From: Perkinsus olseni
Lineage: Eukaryota; Perkinsozoa; Perkinsida; Perkinsidae
NCBI GenBank assembly: GCA_013115135.1
Contig: JABANP010000168.1
Location: 1-64,000, forward strand
Reading direction: 5' to 3'
Length of the DNA stretch: 64,000 bases
Position numbers and translations under genes: made by a program. Each line of letters opens with the position of its first letter. Positions within the stretch are counted from its first letter, which is position 1. This document shows, piece after piece, positions 23,076 through 33,908 of the stretch. The notes below the pieces were generated by a model. The model saw nothing but the letters and a program-made list of their open reading frames with translations. It was not told the origin of the DNA and ran no database searches.

Positions 23076-24394
23076 TGGAGAAAACCGCCCCGGAAATGCG
23101 CTAACCGCTGTTCACCTTCAATCCAAGTGCAACTCGAAGTAGTACGGGGAGCTGGCAGTTCTAGCTCGTGACAGCGGAGACAGGCCGACGCGAAACGGGT
23201 AGAAAAGGAATCTACAGCGTTTGCACGCAGACTCAAGGAAGCAGAATGAGGGAACCACCGTGGGGCCTAACTTGCACTAGGCACTGGCTTTGAATCAGCT
23301 GTCATATTCATATAGGACATGGACGGCCGCAAGCTCAAATCAAAAGATACCACGGTAACGGTGGCGCCGTTGTATTTTCTAACGACGTCCCAGAGACATC
23401 AGCCTGTCACCCCGTCTCCGTCCTGCGGGACAGGATATACAGGGGTGACACACAGTGTGTCACACAGTTGTCGGCTAGAGGGTCAAGTACGACGACCAGA
23501 AATCAAGGCCCTGACTCGCGAACAAGTGGGCTCCTTCCGGGTCGTGCAACAAATGAGGGCCCCATTTCCAGGCCCCATAATGAGGCAGGTCAAATCTCGA
23601 AATCCAAGACACCGATCGTAGGCCAGAGAAGTTTATGGCTGAAATCCGAGGCCCGGTACCCAACGGAAGGCAGTGTCCCCGGGGACAGTCCCCGGGGACA
23701 GCGCATGGCGAGCAAAATTCAACCTTGAATTTTTCGAAGGTCCTTGGATTTTGGTTACCGGCTTTGGATGGTGAAAAATTTTCACTGAAAATTGCTCTCA
23801 CGTGTTCGTTTTCCCATTTTGGCCCGTGCTCTGGTTGAACCAGGTATGAAAAGGTGTAGTGGTGACCAGGTATCTTTGGTAGGTTTCAAATGGCAGTAAC
23901 TGCCACGCAAACTATTTACGTCCTCACAGTGGAATCTCTCTCTCATCTATTGGAAGTTTCATCTCCTTCTAAGCTCCGACGGATTCGAAACATGCCCCGA
24001 AAAACAGCAGATGGACGAACTTCTGTGTGCCGCTGCCACTGACTATCGGCAGTCTGCAACTGGTAGCTCTGGGCAACCTTTTCGAGCCTCGCGCTTGATA
24101 GTTACCACCAACGCTAGGCTGGTAGGCGACTCGAGAATCTCATTACGGTTTTGATATTAAACCACAAGTTGATGTTAATGAAAGATAATAAGTTCTCTAT
24201 AGTTTCATCTATTCTCTTCTTACTCCCTTTATTCTCTAGTTTTCTATTTTCTCTATGAAATTCGGTGGCGCTCATCATCATCATCATCATTCGACCTGCA
24301 GCTCGGCACTGTCTTGGTGAAAAAAACTCTGATGATGCGAGGCTAACCTCAGCGAGGTAACCCAAACGGTACGTTAGATAAGCCGCCGTGCAAC

Positions 24395-25172
24395 TTAGGC
24401 ATGCAAGACGCCTTTCGCGATGTACTCGGCGAAATTGAATGTGTTGTCGCTCTCTGGTTTGCTTTGCGCCCAACCAGCGACCAAAAACATCCAATCTTTG
24501 CCGACCTTTTCCACCGACAATATCTGTCCAGTCACGAATCCTACATCATTGTCACGCACTGTCGAAGCACTGGATGCATGCAGACTCATCCCTCTACTAT
24601 CAGCATAGCCAGAGAAACTGTACCACCCAGTCGAGGCCTGTCGGAGTCCGGGGAAATATCCAACCACACGGGAATCAAGGCCAATGCTCACTCCTTGCGA
24701 GCTTTCATTGAAGACTGTCCTCTCAGAGCGCTGTTGCAGAGACCAGCGGAACTTATGGTCGCCCGCCGCGAACTCTGTATAATAGGACTTGGCTGTGACC
24801 CACGGCTCCTTGTCCATTGCGTTCGCTCGAACTTCAAGACCTTCTGATTCGAATTGAATCCCCGCGCTCTCCTGATAGACCTCCATCGAGTTCCGGCCCT
24901 TCATGCTGTAAATGCAAGCGCCCTGTATCACTTCGATACGGTCGCCTCGCACCGCCGGACCAGGGCCGCCCCTACAGCCCTTTGGATAGTCAGCGGTGAC
25001 CCTTAGAGAGATGGAACGGGGGGGGAATACCCGTTGGAGCCGCAGTAGTGGAGCGCGGAGACCGAACGCCTTTACAACCACCTTTGGCCCACACAGCTCG
25101 CACGAGGCAGACAAGGAAGAAGACGTCAAGGCGACCAAAACGATGAGGACGAAAATGGAATGTTGAGGTCAT
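24395..25172 (-). pseudogene. Secreted family copy 4 with a frameshift at a C8 tract
   Basis: From ATG 25172 one frame gives a clear signal peptide (RLDVFFLVCLVRAVWA), then drifts. The mature family domain (VTADYPKGCRGGPGPA, ACIYSMKGRN, YQES, and K-V-G-K-D-W near the end, finishing GVLHA) is in a different frame ending at 24395. The switch coincides with eight consecutive G on the plus strand (25018-25025), a typical slippage site. The mature domain is otherwise intact and closest to copy 1, which argues for a recent lesion or a sequencing indel rather than long decay. A 247-codon frame that begins in non-homologous sequence covers the mature part without a signal peptide. Confidence 0.78.
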
Positions 25173-26175
25173 GGTTGAGCGTGGAAAACTGCTTAGAGCA
25201 GGACAGCTTCATGCGGGAATCGTCATAGATGTGATAAGCTGTCACTGAGGGTTGTCACTGACAACCCCCACGGCTGCGTCGGGGTCGCTGTGGGCCACGT
25301 GACGCGACATCAATGACGTCGCTCCGTAACGACGGAGCGAAGCACGGTTGAGGAACGAAAACGTTGTGAATGAATTCATGCTCTGCAAGGATTGGGCAAT
25401 TTCCGATCAGATCTGATAAGTTGATGAACGGACGGACTGGCAGAGCTCGCTTCGCGGAGCCTTTAACTGGACATACCCAGTGCGCCTGGGACGCGCCAGT
25501 TCGGACCTCAGGCGCGGCAATTTTCCGTCCAAAAAATGCTTCCAGCAGCAGTGAACTGCTTTCCACAAAATTTACAGAAACCGGCCAACTCCTGAATCGC
25601 ACCTCCTGAGGATTGCGATCATTTTCGCTCATCAGATTTCCAATTTTTCATCCGCCCCCTCACTACTACCGGCATACTCAAACTGCTCCAGGGTGGATGC
25701 AGACTGAACCTCCACAATCTCTTCATGTTTGCGGAAATGCAAGAGAGCAAGTTGCCAAGATCTGAAGAGGGTAATTCTCCCAATCCGATACCATCCCATC
25801 CGTTCGAACTTTCACAACAAAACAGGCTTCGCTCCGCTAGAACGTATATTGCAGTTCTTGGTAGAGATACAGTAGAAACGTAAACGTAAAGAAAGGTGGT
25901 AAATCGTCGTAGAGCCGTATCTCAGAACCTGACAAGATACAGAATAGGTCGCCTCAGGGACGAAATTCGTCGACGCGTAGTACATCAAGAACACTCCGAA
26001 CAGTCATGAATTCGATGAGCATTCGAACGCTCTAATTTCGAACTAGGAAATCCCGTAACTTGTCACCGCTCAGAATTTTGGAATTACCTTCCTATCGAAG
26101 TATTCGCGCGAGTGGCTGGCGAATCCTCGAAGCAATAACGCCAAAACCCATCCCGACCGTCCCCCTACTACCTCT
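25173..26175. other. Spacer with possible small minus-strand exons
   Basis: On the minus strand near 25650-25760 a coding-like segment (LALLHFRKHEEIVEV) precedes a GTAGTAGTGAGG splice-like site, and an ATG-started frame of 125 codons follows (25632 to 25255). A further start-like exon (MTVRSVLDVLRVDEF) lies near 25990-26005. I cannot join them with confidence or name them. Two GCTTCGCTCCGC motifs (25333, 25829) suggest introns here. Confidence 0.3.
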
Positions 26176-29100
26176 TCAGTGCCTCGTATCAGTATTACAC
26201 CCGTAGGGGTCCTGCAATCGTCGGCTGGTCCTCCCGCGCGATCCTGGGTTGAGCACCGCCGAAGACGGAGATATTTTCGAGGCGAGTGACGCTGACACTC
26301 TAGCAGCATCATCATACAACGATCCTTGAGCCTGTTTATCTGCCACGACGAAAAACGTCATTAAAAAATCGCTTCGCTCCGCCTACTTTTTCCCGCTTTT
26401 TTCATCGCCATCCTCATTGCCCTCTTCGTGGGCTTCCTGTTGGTCGTGGAACGTTCAGTCCCTTCCTCGATCGCATCTTCCGCCTCCTCCGCATTACCCC
26501 TTGACTGCAGGAACTCATGGAGCTCCTTCAGCTCCAGCGCCTGAGCGAACGAATCTTCTTCAATACATACACTTTGCAACGATGAAAATGCATCATGTAG
26601 AAATTAGGCAACTACGCCACATCAAATTTCTGATAAAATTTTCTGATCAAAATTTCTGCTGCAGCACTTCTGGAATGAGGTTACTATGCCACGAGAAGTG
26701 AGAAGGCCACGCATGATGAGTCCCCCACCCACCACAATTTACTACCATCTCATCCTCAGCCAACCCATCATCATCAGTTGCCTCCAGTGGAGGCTCGCTG
26801 CTGTCATCGATCGTCGCTTGGTTAGTGGGACAGGAAGCATCCTCCGAGGTCGGATCCTCGCTCGGTGCGAAGCCAGGAGGATACTCGTAATGAGTGATAC
26901 CTGACATATTATAAAAGATACGACATAATCGATCAACCGTTTCATATTCAACTTCAATATAACCTACTCAAATTGCGAAAAGGAAAGGTTTTAATCTCGA
27001 GGCGAAAAAGGTAAATAAATTAGGATAATACATAGACAACACGTAGCGAAAAATTATAATGATTATCGGATAAAATTACAATTTTATCAAATTTCTGAAT
27101 AATATTGATACAGATATAAACCTGACTGCTGCGATTTCAAAGCCCCTCCCCAGAGTGCCCAAGACTGCACTTCTCTCGAGTGTGGATATCAAAACATGCC
27201 AGCGCGCTGCCCTTGTGAGTGCTATGAGTATCGTTAGACGTGGTGTTTTGGGTGGTGGCCCCCCTTCGGCACGTTCATTGAAATATGTGATGATCTCTTC
27301 CTTAGCCTTGTACCGCAAGGACGATCTCAAAGCTGTCTCAAAATCTCTGCGGTTTTGTTGGCTCTTGTTGTTATGGTTCTTGGCGCCGTGAAAAACAGGG
27401 GGTCAGACAAAACAATACCGCGAGGAGAACATTGACGATTCCGCAAGAAGCTGACGAGATGGTGAGCGCTGATTGTATCTTCCATCACGTCACTCGCCCC
27501 GAAAAGAGACAAATATTTCCCACTAGAACCTTCATACCGCGAGACACTTTCCAACACCCCGCATGCACGATCGTACTACTCCCACTTACGTCCAATGCAA
27601 TAATCCCGTAGCACCACTCGAGCTGCCGCGTACTCATCAGGGACACTAAAAAACAAAAAGCCAAAATTATTCCTGCAGATTTTCAATACCAACTTTTACC
27701 CTAATTTCAAGAATTTCTTATATCTCACGGCGTAGGCCGAAAGAAGCGCTCGAGTTCTCCCCAACCTCCGGAAATTTAGAGTGCAGTAATCACCGCATTT
27801 GTAGTGCTCCAACAACCTGAAACGAGGGCCATAAGAGCAAATCGATCACCAGGGCGCGCGCTACTTGTCCAGTCCAACCTTCTCAATAATCAGATCGATG
27901 GACGGCCTGTAATCTCTGAGATAATCAATCGGTACAGTACCTAAAATTCCGAAATTCACGCAAGAAAAATACCCCAATTAAAGAAGTATCTTGGGCGTAT
28001 CTTAGGTCGACCCGAGCTCATCGTGCCTCACCACTGACAACAAGATCCGCCTTGCTTCGCACCGCCGTCGGGAACACAAGCCCGGGACAATCACAAAGCT
28101 GTATAGGATTTCCCCCTGCCTTATCTTCCGTTATCTAACAAGCTCACGTGATTAGCGCTCGCCCAGTTGATCGATTTGTCTCACCAGCTCGAGGGTTTGC
28201 AGGTGTTTGGTCTTGCCAGGCTGTCGGGACATGGATACCTTCTTGGCACCCCACAATGCATTGATGACCGTACCTGAGGCTCATAGGCTTCAAGATACGT
28301 CACAACTTGACCTAAAGATACGTTTTAATTCAACCTGGGGCAATACAAAGATGCGCCTTCACTCAATCTAAAGATACGTCGCAACTTGACCTAAAGATAC
28401 GTCGCAACTTGACATAAAGATACGTTCTAATTCAACCTGGGGCAATACAAAGATACGCTTTAACTCAACCTAAAGATACGCGCAGGTTGAACGAAAAATG
28501 ATTTGATGGTATCATTCTGATACTGTGATACGTTATAAAAAGAGACGCTCGAGCTCAACCTAAAGATACGGCTCACCGGTGATGAAGATATTATTACTTT
28601 TTCCAACATTCGGGAATCCAACCATACCAATAGTCACTTTATCGTCATAACGAGCCCCATACTCCTTCAGAAGGTCCATCAGGCCCTCCACCGTGAGAAC
28701 CTAAAGATATTTTTATAATCTTCATGGCACATTACAAGGTTGAAAGATACTCCCTAGATACCTAGCATCGTGTGATGTGAGAAAGGTCGCATCACAATCA
28801 TGTGAAATAGATCTCATGGCTCTTTACAGGCTCGAAAGATACTCTTCACACTACTACTATATACAACAGGTTACTATGGCACATTACAAACTCGAAAGAT
28901 ACTCTTCACACTACTACTATATACAACAGGTTACTATGGCACATTACAAACTCGAAAGATACTCTTCACACTCTCACTATATACAACAGGTTACTATGGC
29001 ACATTACAAGCGCCAAAGATACCCAAACGCTCTCACGCTACGATCCCCGAGAAGTTCCTTGCTACTACATCGCTATCATCATCCTTAATCCCCTTCCCCA

Positions 29101-32100
29101 GAGCTGCCTTGTGGTCTGCTGAGGTCACCTCTTGTGGCTCCTGAAAGACAAAGGTACTCGTCCTATACATGCATGTCAATCATGAAAAAGGTCGGGAAAA
29201 TGGATATACATCGCAAGTCGAATGAGGTGAGAATTTGAGGATCCGCAAATTTTCACGTATGAAAGCGCCCTTCAAACCGCCCACAGTAAGAACACTATAA
29301 GACCAGGTTGATGCTGGTTAAAAACGTGAAAAAAGATACTCCAAGAAGCGCTTCCACAGTCTCCATTTTCTCGACATGAACAACCATCCGCCTTCCCTTC
29401 GAATCTTGAAAGATATTATGACGAGCCAGCGAGTAAAAATCTTTACTGTGAGTTAAGGTCGAGCTACGAATGGACAAAGTTAAATAAGAGTATCTATTAA
29501 GATGCAAAATCCCAGCTGATGTAATATACCCACTGCGAGTCAGAGAGAGTATCTTTCTATCTGTAAACTGCCAGCATGGAGCTAAGATACTATCATCATC
29601 ACTACCTGTTCCTCATCATCCCCATCACCATCCTGCTGCTGCGTTTCGCCAACCTTCACCGCCTTCGACAGCTCATGAAGAGCCGAGAAGAACTCGAGAT
29701 GAGTTTCAGGGTGCTCCTCCTCGAAGTATCTAAACGTTTTAACTAACCGGAATATTTCGCCCTTCGAAAATCGTTCGAATGATGCCCCAAACAGTCCCGA
29801 TCAAAATACAACTCCCAAGGTTCAAACGTGAATGCTCCTAAACAAAATCACTGAACATCAGAAATTTGTCTTCGATTTTTCCGCTAAAAGTATAATTTCA
29901 AGAAACTCACAATCATACGAATTTTCCCAACCTAGATACCACTCCAATGGTTACTTCCTCCATTCGTCTCGGATTTCCTTCGGCACAAAATCGCTCTTGT
30001 TCATCAACACAACCGAGTGCTTGCTCCTGCCCTGAGCCTCCGCAACCTCCTCAACGTATCTTCAGATTAAAAAGCGCTCGCCCAGTTGATCGATTGCTAC
30101 AACATCTTACTTAGTAAGGTCTCCACAATAGTAGAAGAGGGGGTCTCGGGCGTCCAAAATTTGGAAAATTACATCGCTCCGCTCGACCGTCCTCCACAAT
30201 TGTCGCCAGAAGTCAAGATTTTTCTCGAAGGGCGTGAGGATGTATCCTTGTTGCTCTTCGTAATCAGCGAGTGTCTGAAAGAGACGGAGAGAGGTCTAGA
30301 TCATTAACGTGAATCCTTTTTTGAAGCATCTTAGGTCGATCATGGTTAATCTCAGACACAATGATACCACTACGAGTGAACGAAGACTATAGGCTGCAGA
30401 GATGAAACCCGAAAGATGACTTCACACCCATATCGATCAGCTGATCGATTAGTCAGTACCTTCCTCCACGACAGAAAATTGTCCATCTCCATATCAGCCA
30501 GTTTTTCGGCAGAAATACCGGGAGTCCAATGCGGACGTCGTGGGATTCGAACCTACCACCAAAGCATTACCGCACTTCGGTCAACCGCTCTCCCGTTACA
30601 TCAATATCGATCTGAGGCTTCTCGTGCTCCGCAGCTTCCCCTCGCACCAACACATGACTATCAACGTCAACCAACTGAGCGTATCTTTGCGTCTCGAATC
30701 TGGCCAGACCGACATCAGCTTCACTATACATCATTCTCTGCAACCGCACCACACAAACAATCTTCTTTGCGCCAAAAAAACTAAAGATTTTCTCAGTTTC
30801 TCTGATGTACATGATGGCGAATCCCAAAGAAGAATAATCGTTTGCCTTCGAGCTTCGCTCCGCCTTTTTCGTATTACTCCCGATGAGACTCCTCAGCAAG
30901 CTTCATGAACTCCTCAAGATCGTTCCGCTCCAATACTGATCCCTCCATAGCTGAAAAAAAGGCGTATCTTAGGTTGACTCTGGCAGATGACAGAGATCTC
31001 ATCGACGGATCAAGACTTCAAACCCTTCATTCGATAGAGTAATTCTGAAACTCAGAATCGATTCTGGAATTATTTTTTTCACGCAAAATGATGACGCTCC
31101 AGAAACCATTCCGAGTTTCAGTTTATCGAGCGACCCAAGAAGATCGATATGCTGTTGAAACAATTTTCTTCACAGCCTATCATTAAGACCTCCGATCCAC
31201 TAACAACGAAGAGACCGGTCCGAAAATTACGTGAGAAAGTGTTTCCTCGGTAATACGTGAGAAGAAGTTTTTTTGCCAAGTAAAACGCGAAGTCTGCTCT
31301 TCAGTATCGCGAGTGAAACCCCAATTGAAAACCGCACGTAACAATTCAACCTCCAAGAGTTTGTATTCAACGACGCTCCACAGATCGGAGTTGACAGCCT
31401 CGAAGCCAGAGCTAGCGAGCCGATCGAACTGAGTAGAAGCGGATGACTTGAACGCCGAGATCGTCCTCCTTTCAGGTATCACCCTGATTGCACGACGTTC
31501 CATCGTAGAGAAATGCGGAACGATTTCTTGTGGGGGAAACCTCTAGCTGTGGTTCCAAGTGATTAGGATCACGCTTGTGTGTGCGGCTCGGGCGAGCGCG
31601 AAAGTTTGTGCGAGCTGTGGCACCCGATGACTGGCTAGTGAGCTAGTCGTGGAGTAATATATGGAGGTGTTGGTGGATGTGCAACGAAGTGTTATAGCTC
31701 TTTCCCATCCCTCCCATTCCCTTGACGTTGGGGGACCCGGAGTGGCTCGGGGTTGTGGAGTTTCATGGTCTTGACGTGATCTCCTTACCCTAGCTACACC
31801 GGGTCTGCATTCGCGAATCCGGTCTCGAGGAGGTGTCGGACACCTAGTGTCCTTTTCTCGCGGGTTCTGGTTTCGCGTATGCCTCTCCCAACCTCAGCGT
31901 CTATGGGTTTCCCTCGTAAAAAAATCTCAAATTACATCTACCATGGTCGTTCAGGAGTGCGAAAAACAATTTCGCAGAGTCCATCATTCGTCAGCGCTGA
32001 GAGTCAGCAAAGATCTGTTACTATAGCCAAGGAAGAGCATGGTTAAGAAATTGATGTCCATAATAAAAAGGGAAAATACCGAAAAATTAAATTGGATACC

Positions 32101-32460
32101 ATCTGATACGTAAATCCTCAGAATTCTGAGGTTAAGTTCATCGCCATCATTTCAGACCAAACTAGATCAGCATAATAAACAGATTTTACTGCAAAGGTAT
32201 GATATGCTTTCCACCTGAACTCTTATTAACCGTTTTCTCCTTTTCCCTTCTACCTGTAGTTTTATTTCCACCAAACTCCGTAGTATGCAAGCCCACTTTA
32301 GAAGCAGTTGCGTGCTGCATCCTTCGACGCTGGGTAGAGGCAATCAACGCCCCACCTGAAACAAGCGTATCTTTAGGTTAACCATGCAGTTCACAAGTGA
32401 AAAGATACGACTACTACCCATGTTGTTCTTAGAACTCGGTTGGCCTTTCTTCTTACCCAT
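26176..32460 (-). CDS. Large-subunit GTPase LSG1-type circularly permuted GTPase
   Basis: LSG1 GTPases act in the cytoplasm on pre-60S ribosomes, releasing the export adaptor NMD3. I joined about 19 exons in phase: 32409-32460, 32254-32355, 30878-30950, 30648-30801, 30460-30552, 30111-30274, 29955-30059, 29606-29729, about 29340-29507, 29042-29140, 28598-28700, 28185-28273, 28032-28134, 27865-27940, 27766-27816, 27590-27645, 26729-26900, 26387-26571 and 26176-26339. The order of motifs is that of the circularly permuted class: MGKKKG start, IPRRPHW, FEKNLDFWRQLWRTVERSD, G4 motif NKSD (exon 7), G1 GFPNVGKST (split by an intron after GK), KTKHLQTL, G3 DCPGLVFPT, then VPIDYLRD and DYCIGR-THYEYPPG. 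Predicted length is about 710 aa, near human LSG1. GNL1 is the alternative, but IPRRP and VPIDYLRD favour LSG1. The boundary into exon 9 and the acidic/basic C-terminus are least certain. Confidence 0.9.
26340..26386 (-). repeat. GCGGAGCGAAGC-family introner in LSG1 (47 nt)
   Basis: Starts GTAGGCGGAGCGAAGCGA and ends GTGGCAG. Its 5' 18 bases nearly match the BTB intron at 20355-20402. Phase closes across it. Confidence 0.85.
27817..27864 (-). repeat. ATCGATC/GCGCGC-family introner in LSG1 (48 nt)
   Basis: The intron begins GTAGCGCGCGCCC, contains TGATCGATTTG and ends TTTCAG. Removing it joins KVGLDK to LLEHYKCG in phase. Related introns: 28135-28184, 30060-30110, 45528-45578 and 61713-61762. 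Confidence 0.88.
28135..28184 (-). repeat. ATCGATC/GCGAGC-family introner in LSG1, inverted (50 nt)
   Basis: Contains AAATCGATCAACTGGGCGAG, the reverse complement of the motif in 27817-27864, and ends GTTAG. Thus the same family is spliced in either orientation. Confidence 0.85.
28274..28597 (-). repeat. LSG1 intron built of AAAGATACG repeat units
   Basis: A 324-nt intron splitting the G1 motif. On the plus strand it holds at least seven CCTAAAGATACG-type words spaced 24-60 bp, with AACTTGAC and TTCAACCTGGGGCAATAC between them. It looks like several copies of the GTATCTT family inserted or amplified next to one another. Confidence 0.8.
28701..29041 (-). repeat. LSG1 intron with 60-bp tandem repeats
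   Basis: Between about 28801 and 29015 near-identical 60-bp units follow one another, each containing CTCGAAAGATAC, a CACTA(C/T) run, TATATACAACAGG and TTACTATGGCACATTAC. In gene orientation every unit starts with GTATCTTT, the 5' end of the GTATCTT introner family. A diverged partial unit lies at 28720-28750. Confidence 0.9.
30060..30110 (-). repeat. ATCGATC/GCGAGC-family introner in LSG1 (51 nt)
   Basis: Contains AATCGATCAACTGGGCGAGC and ends TCTGAAG directly before exon sequence ATAC. Removal yields LTKYVEEV in phase, matching LSG1 homologues. Confidence 0.85.
30553..30647 (-). repeat. tRNA-derived intron of LSG1 reaching the 3' splice site
   Basis: Minus-strand sequence here runs GGGAGAGCGGTTGACCGAAG, close to the end of the D-arm plus the anticodon arm of common tRNAs. 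A variable region follows, and then TAG, which serves as the splice acceptor. The T-loop continues into the exon as GTTCGAATCC, encoding the conserved VRIP of IPRRP. Removing 95 nt joins DSHVL to VRIPRRPHW in phase. Confidence 0.8.
30802..30877 (-). repeat. GCGGAGCGAAGC-family introner in LSG1 (76 nt)
   Basis: Starts GTAATACG, contains GGCGGAGCGAAGCTC about 13 nt in and ends ACATCAG. It is a longer member of the family seen at 20355, 26340 and 39918. Confidence 0.75.
30951..32253 (-). other. Large LSG1 intron 2 (1.3 kb) with a GC-rich core
   Basis: Phase and homology require the coding sequence to skip this interval. Its centre (about 31520-31915) is GC-rich, has several short inverted repeats (for example near 31636-31654) and ends before an A-run, which is compatible with an unrecognised structured RNA or an inserted element. 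A 106-codon minus-strand frame (31183-31503) inside it lacks motifs. No small-RNA family was recognised. Confidence 0.5.
32356..32408 (-). repeat. GTATCTT-family introner of LSG1 with inverted ends (53 nt)
   Basis: Starts GTATCTTTTC and has the exact inverse AAAGATAC 13-20 nt before the acceptor, with GGTTAACCT between. The GT of the left arm is the splice donor. Removing it joins NMGSSR to GALIAS in phase. Confidence 0.88.
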
Positions 32461-33209
32461 ACTGGACAAAACAGGATTCTTCAAACTACAGTGAAGGTCC
32501 CGTAAGGGAGCAAGTTCAACCAACGGACGAGGCCACGGGGCGCGCGCGGTTGGAAAAGGGGGTGGGCAGAAAGATGGGGGCGAGCATGTGAGTGGAATCG
32601 GGCTTGAGTTCATACGGTTTTTTTTATAGCTGATGGGTGACAGTAGGTCAGCTCGGTTTCAGGTGGAGCTGATTCCTACTGTGACAAGCCTCTGGGGTAA
32701 CCCGGGGCTGTCCTCCGCAACACACCTCATCAACTAAACGAGAGTGGTAGTCACTCGGTGATGTGAATACCCGTGCCCGAGGGAGCAGGGTTGAAGTTAG
32801 TATGGCAGAAGGCAAATGGCTTGCGCGGGCGCACGCGCTTGTTTCGACGAAACCGACATTCGCAAAATTGTGGTCTTTCACAGAAAACGCGATATAATGT
32901 CTTCCCATCAGACTTATCAAATTCTTCCGGTTCTTCATTCAGATGTCGATTCATTGCCAATTAGTTGAACTACGTTCGAAGTTCGCTCATCCTCTACCCG
33001 ATAACTCCTCGCTTTGGCTGCTTGCCTGCGTCTGCCGGGTCAAGATGCTCCGTTGCAGCAACGTGAAAGTCATCTTTTTCCCTCTAACTTCATCGTGGTA
33101 GTTCTCCTACCACAAATTTTCAACTCACCAAAAAAAGTTTCTGACGTGTTGACGCACAACCAGAGAATGCTGAGCGATCTTCTATGAAGTTGCCATTTTC
33201 ACTTTGTCC

Positions 33210-33908
33210 ATGTCATTACTCGTCATAACGCAACACATCAACGCCGAACGCTTCTTCAACACCGCATGGACCAGATATCAGACTCTCCTGCGCTCGAGGC
33301 CCTACCTTTCTAACAGTCTCACTGCCGCCGGCTTGATGCTTGTTGGAGATATCTTGGCACAGCACCTAGACAAGCGTGCACACGACGAGGTTAAAAGATA
33401 CGACTCCAAGCGAACGCTCGCCATGGTGGTCAGTACTGCTCTCCTCATGCCTCCCTACGTCCCCTTCATGCGTTACCTCGACAGGGCCTTTGAAGCCACG
33501 TTCTCGGGAGCGATCAAGAAGAGCGTGTTCAACGCTGCCACCGCTGGTGTGCTGAGCAATGCTTGGATGATCTTCTCTAGCACGTACATCGACGCTCTGC
33601 TGCGAGGTGAAACGGCGACGGTTGCGAAACGGCTGGGGCGGACGGCGCTCGCCCGAAAGATTCTCGGGGTTGCTGAGAGTAGTGCGGGCTTCTGGGTGCC
33701 GGTGAACACGATGACGTTCTGGATGGTGCCGCCCTACCTGAGGTTAGTTGTTAATAACACTTGTGGGTGTGCATGGTCGTGTATACTGAGCAGCCTGTGT
33801 AATATCTTGAGCTTGACCGTGCAAGATACAAACAAGGTCAGGGTGAGATCGCGCGATCCCATCCCATATTTCTGGCTGACCTTTCGCCTACCAGCCACTG
33901 CCATGTAG
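33210..33908 (+). CDS. Mpv17/PMP22-family membrane protein
   Basis: A 232-aa protein in one long exon. Mpv17/PMP22 proteins are four-helix proteins of mitochondrial inner or peroxisomal membranes, linked to small-molecule permeability. Visible features: WTRYQTLLRSRPYLSNSLTA (family start W-x-x-Y-L-x-x-L-x-x-x-P), GDILAQH, the LLMPPYVPFMRYLDR helix, FSSTYIDALLRG, NTMTFWMVPPYLR and a final AWSCILSSL resembling the family's W-N-x-Y-L-S. The chosen ATG is two codons after an in-frame TTG. A GTAATATCTTG...GGTCAG interval of 45 nt near 33801-33845 contains an AAGATAC word and could be a short optional intron near the C-terminus. Confidence 0.85.
   Translation: MSLLVITQHINAERFFNTAWTRYQTLLRSRPYLSNSLTAAGLMLVGDILAQHLDKRAHDEVKRYDSKRTLAMVVSTALLMPPYVPFMRYLDRAFEATFSGAIKKSVFNAATAGVLSNAWMIFSSTYIDALLRGETATVAKRLGRTALARKILGVAESSAGFWVPVNTMTFWMVPPYLRLVVNNTCGCAWSCILSSLCNILSLTVQDTNKVRVRSRDPIPYFWLTFRLPATAM

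Noticed and set aside
27076..27557. Two minus-strand ORFs as extra LSG1 exons
   Set aside because: LSG1 homology is continuous from DYCIGR (ending 27590) to THYEYPPG (starting 26900), so these frames fall in a 689-nt intron.
28777..29088. Plus-strand ORF with repeated LERYSSH-type peptide
   Set aside because: It is the antisense reading of the 60-bp tandem repeats inside an LSG1 intron.
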